Source: Lachnospiraceae bacterium
GTDB taxonomy: Bacteria > Bacillota > Clostridia > Lachnospirales > Lachnospiraceae
Direction of reading: 5' to 3'
Length of the DNA: 49,528 nucleotides
Assembly: GCA_028693705.1 (NCBI GenBank)
Contig: JAQUUX010000009.1
Coordinates: 1 to 49,528, forward strand
The position numbers were made by a program, and so were the translations under genes. Below, one piece after another: positions 18,226-26,334 of the stretch; the first letter of the stretch is position 1, and each line of letters begins with the position of its first letter. The notes under the pieces were generated by a model. It was given only the letters and a program-made list of their open reading frames with translations, did not search any database and had not been told where the DNA came from.

Positions 18226-20847
18226 TTATTTGTCTTTTAAAGCTGCCTGTGCTGCTGCAAGTCTTGCAATCGGCACACGGAATGGTGAGCAGGATACATA
18301 AGATAATCCAACATTGTGACAGAACTCTACAGAAGATGGATCTCCACCGTGTTCGCCACAGATACCCAGCTTGATGTCCGGTCTGGTAGTACGGCCTTTT
18401 TCAGCAGCCATTTTAACCAGCTGTCCAACACCTGCCTGATCCAATCTTGCGAATGGATCTGACTCATAAATCTTGTTCTTGTAATAAGAACTCAGGAACT
18501 TACCAGAATCATCTCTGGAGAAACCAAAGGTCATCTGTGTTAAGTCATTGGTACCGAAGGAGAAGAATTCAGCTTCTTGTGCAATCTCGTCAGCTAGGAG
18601 GGCTGCTCTTGGAATTTCGATCATGGTACCAATATGATAAGCGATGTCAGAATTCTTCTCGCGTTTTACCTGTTCAGCTGTTTCTACAACAACATCTTTT
18701 ACAAACTTAAGCTCTTTTCGTTCTCCAACCAATGGAATCATGATTTCAGGAACGATATCATAGCCTTTTTCTGCCTTTACTTCGATAGCAGCTTCCATAA
18801 CGGCTCTTGTCTGCATCTTAGCAATTTCAGGATAGGTAACAGCTAAACGACAGCCTCTGTGACCCATCATAGGATTGAATTCATGTAAGCCGTCACAGAT
18901 ATCTTTTACATGCTCATAGGTAAGACCCATGTCATCAGCCAGTGCCTTAATATCAGCATCATCTGTAGGTACAAATTCATGAAGCGGTGGATCCAGGAAA
19001 CGAATGGTAACCGGTCTGCCTTCCATTACTTCATATAAGCCCTTGAAATCACCTTTCTGGAATGGAATCAGTTCATTCAAAGCTTCTTCTCTCTGCTCAA
19101 CAGATTCAGAAAGGATCATCTTACGGATCTTAGGAATACGGTCTGCATCAAAGAACATATGCTCTGTACGGCAAAGTCCGATACCCTCTGCACCGAGTTT
19201 AACTGCATTTGCTGCATCAGCAGGTGTATCTGCATTGGTTCTTACTTTTAATTTACGGAAAGAATCAGCCCATCCCATGAGACGTTCGAAATCGCCGCTG
19301 ATGGTTGCTTCCATTGTATTGATATCGCCATCGTAGATCTTACCGGTAGAACCATCTAAGGAAATATAATCTCCTTCATGATAAGTATGTCCGCCCAGAG
19401 AGAATACTTTCTTTTCTTCATCAATTACAATTTCGCCACAACCGGATACACAGCAAGTTCCCATACCACGTGCTACAACAGCTGCATGAGAGGTCATTCC
19501 GCCACGAACGGTTAAAATACCCTGAGAAGCATGCATACCTTCAATATCTTCCGGTGAAGTCTCGAGTCTGACAAGAATAACTCTTGCGCCTGCTTCATGT
19601 GCATTCTTTGCTTCTTCAGCAGTAAAATATACTTTACCGGCTGCAGCTCCAGGTGATGCAGGAAGTGCCTGACCTATAACAACGCCTTCTTTTAATGCCT
19701 TAGGATCAAAGGTTGGATGTAACAGCTGATCCAGAGATTTTGCTTCAATTCTAAGTACCGCTTCTTCCGGTGTAATCATGCCTTCGTCTACCAGATCACA
19801 AGCGATTTTAAGTGCTGCAGGTGCAGTTCTCTTACCATTTCTGGTCTGTAAGAAATATAACTTGCCATCTTCAATGGTAAATTCCATATCCTGCATATCA
19901 CGATAATGCTTTTCCAGTTTGCCGGCAATTGCCATGAACTGTTTGTAAGCTTCCGGTAAATCCTCTTCCAGTTTGGTAATTGGTTGTGGTGTACGGATAC
20001 CTGCAACAACATCTTCACCCTGTGCATTGATCAGGTATTCACCATAAATACCCTTTGCGCCTGTGGAAGGATTTCTGGTAAATGCTACACCGGTTCCGGA
20101 AGTATTACCCATGTTACCAAATACCATAGAAACGATGGATACTGCTGTACCCCAATCTCCAGGGATATCATTCATACGACGGTAAACAATAGCTCTTTCA
20201 TTATCCCATGAACGGAAAACAGCTTTCACAGCTTCCATTAACTGTACCTTAGGATCCTGTGGGAAATCTGCTCCCATCTTCTCTTTATAAATGCCTTTAA
20301 ATTTGGTGATTACTTCCTGCAGATCTTCATCTGTCAGTTCGGTATCAAATTTAACGCCCTTTGCTTCTTTGATTTCATCCAATACTCTTTCGAATAATGA
20401 CTTTGGAACTTCCATAACAACATCAGAGAACATCTGAATAAATCTACGATAAGAATCATAAGCAAATCTCTTATTGCCTGATTTCTTAGCAAGACCTTCT
20501 ACTGAGATATCGTTTAAGCCCAGATTTAAAATGGTATCCATCATACCAGGCATAGATACTCTTGCACCGGAACGAACAGATACAAGTAAAGGATTGTTAA
20601 TATCCCCGAAGAGTTTACCCTGTTTCTCTTCCAATGTTTTCATGCTGTCCAGAATCTGCTGTTCAATTTCAGGAGCAATGCTCTTTCCATTTGTATAATA
20701 ATCTGTACAAGCCTCGGTTGTAATAACAAAGCCATCCGGAATAGGAAGTCCTAAGCCTGTCATTTCACACAGGTTTGCTCCTTTTCCCCCTAAAAGGTTA
20801 CGCATATCAGCGTTTCCTTCGTTAAACAAATAAACCCATTTTGCCAT
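18226..20847 (-). CDS. ppdK: Pyruvate, phosphate dikinase
   Basis: Interconverts pyruvate, ATP and phosphate with phosphoenolpyruvate, AMP and pyrophosphate. In clostridia it can work as a pyrophosphate-saving step next to or instead of pyruvate kinase. The ATP-grasp domain begins GGKGANLCEMTGLGLPIPDGF. The swivelling phosphohistidine domain carries GGMTSHAAVVARGMG near residue 450. The C-terminal PEP/pyruvate-binding TIM barrel has GLCRTEHMFF, MMGHRGCRL, FSFGTNDLTQMTFG and GICGEHGGDP. The 873-residue length is standard. The start at 20847 (MAKWVYLFNEG) is chosen over an upstream in-frame codon because GGAGAG lies before it. It is monocistronic, with its own promoter, operators and terminator. 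Confidence 0.97.
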   Translation of the reverse strand: MAKWVYLFNEGNADMRNLLGGKGANLCEMTGLGLPIPDGFVITTEACTDYYTNGKSIAPEIEQQILDSMKTLEEKQGKLFGDINNPLLVSVRSGARVSMPGMMDTILNLGLNDISVEGLAKKSGNKRFAYDSYRRFIQMFSDVVMEVPKSLFERVLDEIKEAKGVKFDTELTDEDLQEVITKFKGIYKEKMGADFPQDPKVQLMEAVKAVFRSWDNERAIVYRRMNDIPGDWGTAVSIVSMVFGNMGNTSGTGVAFTRNPSTGAKGIYGEYLINAQGEDVVAGIRTPQPITKLEEDLPEAYKQFMAIAGKLEKHYRDMQDMEFTIEDGKLYFLQTRNGKRTAPAALKIACDLVDEGMITPEEAVLRIEAKSLDQLLHPTFDPKALKEGVVIGQALPASPGAAAGKVYFTAEEAKNAHEAGARVILVRLETSPEDIEGMHASQGILTVRGGMTSHAAVVARGMGTCCVSGCGEIVIDEEKKVFSLGGHTYHEGDYISLDGSTGKIYDGDINTMEATISGDFERLMGWADSFRKLKVRTNADTPADAANAVKLGAEGIGLCRTEHMFFDADRIPKIRKMILSESVEQREEALNELIPFQKGDFKGLYEVMEGRPVTIRFLDPPLHEFVPTDDADIKALADDMGLTYEHVKDICDGLHEFNPMMGHRGCRLAVTYPEIAKMQTRAVMEAAIEVKAEKGYDIVPEIMIPLVGERKELKFVKDVVVETAEQVKREKNSDIAYHIGTMIEIPRAALLADEIAQEAEFFSFGTNDLTQMTFGFSRDDSGKFLSSYYKNKIYESDPFARLDQAGVGQLVKMAAEKGRTTRPDIKLGICGEHGGDPSSVEFCHNVGLSYVSCSPFRVPIARLAAAQAALKDK

Positions 20848-20895
20848 ACTTTCTCTCCTTTTTAACGATTTGTTATTCTTTTTTTGCACTCGATT

Positions 20896-20924
20896 ATTAT
20901 AGCATAATTTTCCATTTTGTATAC
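20896..20924 (-). promoter_or_regulatory. ppdK promoter
   Basis: The minus strand reads TGCTATAAT, a perfect extended -10. The position 17 bases upstream is occupied by GTATAC, a poor -35, which fits an extended -10 promoter. Transcription would start about 45 bases before the ppdK ATG. The -35 region coincides with a TGTATACA palindrome. Confidence 0.75.
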
Positions 20925-20925
20925 A
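20918..20925. promoter_or_regulatory. Operator-like palindrome overlapping the ppdK -35
   Basis: TGTATACA, an 8-base palindrome inside CCTGTATACAAAA on the minus strand, lies exactly over the -35 position. A second, longer copy sits about 54 bases upstream. A regulator bound here would block RNA polymerase. Confidence 0.5.
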
Positions 20926-20969
20926 GGTTTTTGTCCATTTTTACTGGATTTTTTTTTCTGATCTTCTTT

Positions 20970-20981
20970 CTTGTATACAAG
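20970..20981. promoter_or_regulatory. Second operator-like palindrome upstream of ppdK
   Basis: CTTGTATACAAG is a perfect 12-base palindrome sharing the TTGTATACAA core with the site over the -35. Centre-to-centre spacing is about 54 bases, close to five helical turns, which would suit two dimers on the same DNA face. The core resembles half-site patterns of GntR-family operators (GT..AC), but the regulator is unknown. Confidence 0.5.
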
Positions 20982-20993
20982 TTAAAAGCCCAT

Positions 20994-21044
20994 AAAAATA
21001 GCTTTTTCCTATCTTAATTAACATGAATTGACAGAAAAAAGCTA
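20994..21044 (-). terminator. Terminator after miaB
   Basis: On the minus strand TAGCTTTTT pairs with AAAAAGCTA across a loop of about 28 bases and is followed directly by TTTTT. It lies about 45 bases beyond the miaB stop and ends the proline/miaB transcription run before the ppdK promoter. Confidence 0.7.
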
Positions 21045-21087
21045 CAATAAAAAACAAACAAATACATTTCGGACGATTTTTCGAGTT

Positions 21088-22497
21088 TTAAACCGGTTCA
21101 CCCACATAATAAAAACCATAACAGGTTTTTAATCTGACATTTACCAATTGACCAATCAGATCTTTAGATCCTTTGAAATGAACCAGTGTATTATTTGACA
21201 TGCGTCCTGTTACCATAGAGGTATCCTGTTCATTTGGTTCCTCAACCAGTACTTCTACAATCTGTTCTTCCAAATGACCTGTATTGTTTCTAGCTGTCTC
21301 CTGAACTGCCTTTAACAGCAGATCAAAGTTCTCTTTTACAATATCCTCCGGTACCTGATCCTCCATTGCCGCAGCAGGCGTACCGGTACGTTTGGAATAG
21401 ATAAAGGTAAAAGCATTTTCAAAGCCGGATTTTTTTACAACATCAATTGTCTCTAAAACATCCTCTTTCGTTTCTCCCGGAAATCCTACAATGATATCGG
21501 TAGTAATTGCAATATCCGGCATAGCCGTACGGATCTTGTCTACAAGTTCCAGATACTGTGCCTTGGTATAACGTCTGTTCATTGCTTTTAATATTCTGTC
21601 TGAACCGGACTGTAATGGCAAATGCAAATGTCGACAAATTTTTTGCGAATGTTTCATCACTTCAATCAATTCATCTGACAAATCCTTCGGGTGCGAAGTC
21701 ATAAAACGAATTCGTTTCAATCCTTCGATTTGTTCAACCTCTTTCAACAATTCTGAAAAGGTAACAGGTTCTTCCAGATTTTTACCATAGCTGTTTACAT
21801 TTTGGCCTAAAAGCATAACCTCTACGACACCATCGGCCACCATATTTTCGATTTCACGGATAATGTCTTTGGGGTTTCGGCTTCGCTCTCTTCCACGCAC
21901 ATAAGGTACGATACAATAGCTACAGAAATTGTTACAGCCAAACATAATGTTCACACCTGATTTAAAAGCATATTTACGTTCTACCGGCAGATCTTCTACA
22001 ATTTCATTGGTATCCTTCCAAATATCCACAATCATACTCTTACTTTCAAATACAGCACATACAAGCTCGGCAAATTTGAAGATATTGTGAGTACCAAAAA
22101 TAAGGTCTACAAAGGAATAACTCTTACGAATCTTATCAATTACTTCCTGCTCCTGCATCATGCATCCGCAAAGAGCGATTTTCATATGAGGATTCTTTCG
22201 TTTAAAACCATTTAATACACCAAGTCTGCCATAAACTCTCTGATTGGCATTATCCCTGACTGTACAGGTATTAAATAAAACAAAATCGGCTTCTTCACTT
22301 TCAATAGCTTCATAGCCGATTCTCTTTAGTATACCCAATATTTTCTCGGAATCCTTGGCATTCATCTGACATCCAAAGGTTACTACATGGCAAGTAGGTG
22401 TCCTTCCAAGTTTTTTGGCAAGCTCTGCCACATAGCCGGAAGCTTTCTCCATAAATTCATATTGTTTTTGTGTTTCGTTACTATATTCTATCGTCAC
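21088..22497 (-). CDS. miaB: tRNA-2-methylthio-N6-dimethylallyladenosine synthase
   Basis: Radical-SAM methylthiotransferase that adds the 2-methylthio group to i6A37 of tRNA, acting after MiaA. The N-terminal UPF0004 domain has three cluster cysteines (in TFGCQMN, FNTCTVRD and LCGCMMQ). The radical-SAM core has CNNFCSYCIVPYVRGRE. The C-terminal TRAM domain (from about residue 400) ends with LVNVRLKTCYGFYY. The 469-residue length is typical. Translation appears to start at a GTG at 22497, about 12 bases after AAAGGAG. It is the last gene of its unit, followed by a terminator. Confidence 0.96.
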   Translation of the reverse strand: MTIEYSNETQKQYEFMEKASGYVAELAKKLGRTPTCHVVTFGCQMNAKDSEKILGILKRIGYEAIESEEADFVLFNTCTVRDNANQRVYGRLGVLNGFKRKNPHMKIALCGCMMQEQEVIDKIRKSYSFVDLIFGTHNIFKFAELVCAVFESKSMIVDIWKDTNEIVEDLPVERKYAFKSGVNIMFGCNNFCSYCIVPYVRGRERSRNPKDIIREIENMVADGVVEVMLLGQNVNSYGKNLEEPVTFSELLKEVEQIEGLKRIRFMTSHPKDLSDELIEVMKHSQKICRHLHLPLQSGSDRILKAMNRRYTKAQYLELVDKIRTAMPDIAITTDIIVGFPGETKEDVLETIDVVKKSGFENAFTFIYSKRTGTPAAAMEDQVPEDIVKENFDLLLKAVQETARNNTGHLEEQIVEVLVEEPNEQDTSMVTGRMSNNTLVHFKGSKDLIGQLVNVRLKTCYGFYYVGEPV

Positions 22498-22541
22498 AGT
22501 ATGTATATCTCCTTTATTATTACTGATAGTTGCCTTTTATT

Positions 22542-23291
22542 TTACTGATATTTAGGGACAAGCTGATATAAATAAGCATTTTTTTCTTTCCCAACACGTT
22601 CTAACACTTCCAGATGAAGCAGAATATTACACATAACCTGCGCATATGACTGGGGAATCTTACAACAGACAGCCAGCTGCTTTGTTGTGAATATATCTTC
22701 TAATTCCAATGGTAAAAGCTGAACATAATCAGCCGGTGTATCCAGTATATATTCCCTTTCCATAGAAATCGGAATCCGGTCGTAACGGTGCGAACCTTTC
22801 TTCTTATCTGTGCTCCAGCCGTCTAACAGCCTGTACTCTTCCAGATTCAGCATTGTTATATGAATATGCAAATTAGGATTTGGCAACAGCATTTTGATCT
22901 TGTACAGTTCTTTAAAGACACTGTAGGGAGTTCCTTTTCTGGAAGATTTTCTACGTTTAGTCATCTCTCCTGTTTCAGGATTCATCCAGACCAGCCATTT
23001 TTCATATGGAATTGGATAAATAATAGTAACCGGATATTCCTGCAAAAAAACAGCCAGCTTATCACGCATAACGTTAAAATGAGCTGTCTGAATTTCCAGT
23101 ATCTCCGTTCCCGTAAAGATATCTGCTACATAATTTCCAATAGGAATTTCATGCATATCCTCATTCGGTGCATAATAGCGCTTTAAAATAGCATGAACTG
23201 TTTTCTCAGACAATGTACCTATTCCCTGTCTGATTCGTTCTGTGTCTATTACTGCTGATTTGGCGGCCTCAAAACGCCTGTTATCAATCAT
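22542..23291 (-). CDS. Uncharacterised protein with a PD-(D/E)XK nuclease-like motif
   Basis: 249 residues and no family I can name with confidence. The N-terminal part has a helix with glutamate 48, then YVADIFTGTEILEIQT, where aspartate 57, glutamate 66 and glutamine 68 fit the D-x(n)-E-x-Q form of the PD-(D/E)XK nuclease core seen, for example, in CoiA-like proteins. A basic stretch (TKRRKSSRKG, about 111-120) follows. The C-terminal 60 residues (LEDIFTTKQLAVCCKIPQSYAQVMCNILLHLEVLERVG) look like a winged helix. The ATG overlaps the proA stop by four bases, so it is translated with the proline genes. Nuclease activity is inference. Confidence 0.75.
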   Translation of the reverse strand: MIDNRRFEAAKSAVIDTERIRQGIGTLSEKTVHAILKRYYAPNEDMHEIPIGNYVADIFTGTEILEIQTAHFNVMRDKLAVFLQEYPVTIIYPIPYEKWLVWMNPETGEMTKRRKSSRKGTPYSVFKELYKIKMLLPNPNLHIHITMLNLEEYRLLDGWSTDKKKGSHRYDRIPISMEREYILDTPADYVQLLPLELEDIFTTKQLAVCCKIPQSYAQVMCNILLHLEVLERVGKEKNAYLYQLVPKYQ

Positions 23292-24535
23292 CCTCTGATT
23301 TGTCCATTTCCATATATCTTATATTTGTAAGTAGTCAGTTCCGGAAGACCCATAGGACCTCTTGCGTGAAGCTTCTGGTTGCTGATACCAATCTCTGCGC
23401 CAAAGCCAAACTCAAAGCCATCTGTGAACCTTGTAGAAGCATTAACATATACACAGGCAGCATCCACACCACGTAAAAATCGTTCGGCAGTGTCTTTGTT
23501 CTCTGTCAGAATGGCTTCAGAATGTCTGGTATTATATTGATTAATGTGCGCAATTGCTTCCTCCACACCGGAAACCGTTTTCATGGAAATAATATAATCC
23601 AGGTATTCTGTACCGAAATCAGTTTCTGTTGCAGGAACACAGTCCGAGAGGATTTCTCTTGTCAGTTCGTCGCCTCGAATTTCCACATTTTTTGTTTTCA
23701 AAGCCTTTGCAAGCTCAGGCAGCAAAGACGCTCTGATATCTTTGTGAATAACCAGAGATTCACAGGCATTACAAACACTGATACGCTGTGTTTTAGCATT
23801 CATAATAATTGGAATTGCTTTTTTAAGATCTGCATCCTTATCTACATAAATATGGCAGTTTCCGGTTCCGGTTTCGATAACCGGAATAGTTGCATTTTCC
23901 AGAACGGCACGGATTAAACCTGCCCCGCCTCTTGGAATCAGCACATCCACATACTGTTTCATTTTCATAAATTCTGAAGTTACCTGTCTGTCGGTATCTT
24001 TTATTAACTGCAAAATATCCTCTCTCAGCCCGGCTTTTGCAAGAGCTTCCCTAAGGATATCCGTGATTACAATATTAGATTGCAGTGCATCACTTCCGCC
24101 TTTTAAAATCATGGCATTTCCTGATTTAAAACACAGAGCAAATGCATCTGCTGTTACGTTTGGTCTGGATTCGTAGATAATACCTATCACCCCAAGGGAT
24201 ACAGCTACTTTTTTGATCTGCAAGCCATTCGGACGTATAAATTCTTCCAATGTTCTTCCTACAGGATCCGGTAATGCAGATACCTCTTCCAAGCCTTCCG
24301 CCATTGCCTTAATTCTCTCTCGGGTAAGAGTCAGGCGGTCCTGCATGGCAGGAGACATATTATTTTCCACTGCCTGTTTTAAATCCAGTTTATTTGCTTC
24401 TAATATTCGATCTGCCTGTTCGAGTAAATATATGGCAGCAATATGCAATGCATTATTTTTCTGATCTGTAGTAATATCCTGTAAATAGGTTTTGGCCTGA
24501 ACAGCCCTCTTACCCATAGCTATTAAATCTGTCAT
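23288..24535 (-). CDS. proA: Gamma-glutamyl phosphate reductase
   Basis: Reduces gamma-glutamyl phosphate to glutamate semialdehyde with NADPH, the second step of proline synthesis. An aldehyde-dehydrogenase-type fold with IIYESRPNVTADAFALCFKSGNA, the nucleophilic cysteine in RISVCNACESLVIH (about residue 255) and the C-terminal FTDGFEFGFGAEIGISNQ-type signature. The 415-residue length is typical. An upstream TTG is in frame, but the ATG at 24535 is preferred because AGGGGA stands six bases before it. ProB lies three genes upstream, so the pathway is on one transcript. Confidence 0.97.
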   Translation of the reverse strand: MTDLIAMGKRAVQAKTYLQDITTDQKNNALHIAAIYLLEQADRILEANKLDLKQAVENNMSPAMQDRLTLTRERIKAMAEGLEEVSALPDPVGRTLEEFIRPNGLQIKKVAVSLGVIGIIYESRPNVTADAFALCFKSGNAMILKGGSDALQSNIVITDILREALAKAGLREDILQLIKDTDRQVTSEFMKMKQYVDVLIPRGGAGLIRAVLENATIPVIETGTGNCHIYVDKDADLKKAIPIIMNAKTQRISVCNACESLVIHKDIRASLLPELAKALKTKNVEIRGDELTREILSDCVPATETDFGTEYLDYIISMKTVSGVEEAIAHINQYNTRHSEAILTENKDTAERFLRGVDAACVYVNASTRFTDGFEFGFGAEIGISNQKLHARGPMGLPELTTYKYKIYGNGQIRG

Positions 24536-24584
24536 AGACAATCCCCTTTCAATTTTACCGCCCTAAGAAATCCCCTGCCTTATT

Positions 24585-25196
24585 CTATTCTTCAGTTACG
24601 ATACCCAATTCTGTCATAACTGACTGTGCAGGTATATCCAATGAATCATGAGGAACCATATCAAATATCTGAACAGAATATGCCAATCCCATTGTGTATA
24701 ATGGAATTTGTGGCAGACTGCCAAGATATCTGTCATAGTAACCGCCGCCATAACCAATTCTTCTGCCCTTTTTATCAAATGCGGCTCCCGGTAAGAGCAT
24801 TAAAATATCGGGCATTCTGTCATTGATCTGTTCTTTAAAACTGCGTTCCTTAGTTTCTGTTTCAGGGAAAAAAGGTTCTTGAATCGACATACATCCCGGT
24901 GCAAGTTCATGTAAATTATGAATTCTATAAAATTCCATTTTTTCTTTATCCAAGACTTTGGGACAATATACTTCTTTTCCTTCAGCAAGAGCAGTCATCA
25001 GGATCTCTCTTGTGTCAGCCTCTGTTTTGAAATCCACATAACATAATAATATACCGGCATTATTCCAGATCTCAGTATCCATTAAATGCTGCAATATCAT
25101 ACGATCACTGATTCCACGTTCCGAATATGAGAGTTCATCTCTTTTTGCTATTCCTGCTCTTCTAAAGTCAGTTTTTGTTTCCAGCTTTTTTTCCAT
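24585..25196 (-). CDS. 5-formyltetrahydrofolate cyclo-ligase
   Basis: Converts 5-formyl-THF to 5,10-methenyl-THF with ATP, returning storage folate to the one-carbon pool. Family features are KRDELSYSERGISDRMI near the N-terminus, the FKTEADTREILMTALAEGKEVYCPKV segment, LLPGAAFDKKGRRIGYGGGYYDRYL (ATP/folate site, about residues 150-174) and a C-terminal VPHDSLDIPAQSVMTELG. About 203 residues. The ATG at 25196 is preferred over an in-frame upstream TTG because GGAG is seven bases before it. It overlaps the DUF896 gene by about 29 bases. Confidence 0.94.
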   Translation of the reverse strand: MEKKLETKTDFRRAGIAKRDELSYSERGISDRMILQHLMDTEIWNNAGILLCYVDFKTEADTREILMTALAEGKEVYCPKVLDKEKMEFYRIHNLHELAPGCMSIQEPFFPETETKERSFKEQINDRMPDILMLLPGAAFDKKGRRIGYGGGYYDRYLGSLPQIPLYTMGLAYSVQIFDMVPHDSLDIPAQSVMTELGIVTEE

Positions 25197-25398
25197 AGGT
25201 TTCTCCAAGATTTTCTATACTTCCGTCTGCATTTTGCACATTAATTGAATTGAGCTGATTGGTAAGATTTGCTCTCACATTGGCAATATATTCGCTGCGC
25301 AAAACAGCCTGTTCCTTTTTTTCAGCCTCACTTAATCCTTCAGCCTGTGATTTATGATACAATTCGTTGATCCGTTTGATTTTTTCTTCCAGGGTCAT
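25168..25398 (-). CDS. DUF896 (YnzC/UPF0291 family) small protein
   Basis: 76 residues beginning MTLEEKIKRINELYHKSQAEGLSEAEKKEQAVLRSEYI, two helices forming a hairpin typical of the YnzC family (usually 70-80 residues). The role is unknown; in Bacillus the family includes an SOS-associated small protein. The ATG follows AAAGGA. It is sandwiched between proB and the cyclo-ligase gene, which it overlaps, so it is probably cotranscribed with proline genes. Confidence 0.88.
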   Translation of the reverse strand: MTLEEKIKRINELYHKSQAEGLSEAEKKEQAVLRSEYIANVRANLTNQLNSINVQNADGSIENLGETYGKKAGNKN

Positions 25399-25439
25399 AC
25401 AACTTTCCTTTCAAATCATTTATTGTGATATCTGTTTTC

Positions 25440-26306
25440 CTATTTATGTAAACTATCCACGAAATCAGGCAAATTAAAGTTTTCATTTTTATGGGAAACA
25501 AATAGGGTACCCAAATTTTCACCTTCCAGAATATGATGAAGCACTTTTACATCTTTACTGTTTGCAATAACCATATCAGTTCCGGAACTGGTAGCTATTC
25601 TGGCTGCTACCATTTTAGTATTCATACCTCCGGTTCCAACTTTACTTCCCGTAGTACCTTTTCCCATTTCCATATACTCTGTCGTCAGTTCCGGAACCAG
25701 ATCGATAAATTCGGCATTCGGATTTTTGTGAGGATCATCTGTATACAAGCCATCTATATCCGATAACAGGATCAACAGATCTGCATCAACTAATGCTGCC
25801 ACAATTGCAGAAAGAGTGTCATTATCGCCAATTTCAATTTCATAAGTGGCTACTGTATCATTTTCATTAACAATTGGAATAACGCCCAGTTTAAATAATT
25901 CAGAAAATGTATTGGTGGCATTATATCGGTTTAAATTATTAACAACCGTATTTTTAGTCATCAGAATCTGCGCAGCTACCTGGTTGTATTCCGCAAATAT
26001 TTTCTGATAAGTCATCATCAGTCTCGCCTGACCGATTGCTGCACATGCCTGTTTTACAGAAATTGCATAATCTTCTGCGTGCTTTTGAAGTTCCTGCATA
26101 TGAACAGCCTTTTTACCTACAGCGATAGCTCCTGAAGTTACCAGAACAACATCTTTTCCACTGTTTCGCATATCACACAGTTCCCGCACAAGTATATCCA
26201 GTTTCGTATAATCCAAATCACCCGTTTCGGCATGCTGTAAAGAAGAAGAACCTATTTTAACCACGATTCTTTTCCTGTCTTTTAGTGCTGCCCGCTCTGC
26301 TATCAT
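25440..26306 (-). CDS. proB: Glutamate 5-kinase (short form without PUA domain)
   Basis: Phosphorylates the gamma-carboxyl of glutamate, the first step of proline synthesis. The amino-acid-kinase fold shows RIVVKIGSSSL at the N-terminus, VLVTSGAIAVGKK, IVNENDTVATYEIEIGDNDTLSA and GTGGMNTKMVAARIATSSG (ATP site). At 288 residues the protein stops after the kinase domain. The roughly 80-residue PUA domain present in Escherichia coli ProB is absent, a known variant. GAGGAG lies before the ATG. Feedback inhibition by proline is a family property residing in the kinase domain. Confidence 0.96.
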   Translation of the reverse strand: MIAERAALKDRKRIVVKIGSSSLQHAETGDLDYTKLDILVRELCDMRNSGKDVVLVTSGAIAVGKKAVHMQELQKHAEDYAISVKQACAAIGQARLMMTYQKIFAEYNQVAAQILMTKNTVVNNLNRYNATNTFSELFKLGVIPIVNENDTVATYEIEIGDNDTLSAIVAALVDADLLILLSDIDGLYTDDPHKNPNAEFIDLVPELTTEYMEMGKGTTGSKVGTGGMNTKMVAARIATSSGTDMVIANSKDVKVLHHILEGENLGTLFVSHKNENFNLPDFVDSLHK

Positions 26307-26334
26307 AATTGCTTATTCTCCTCACTGTTTTATA

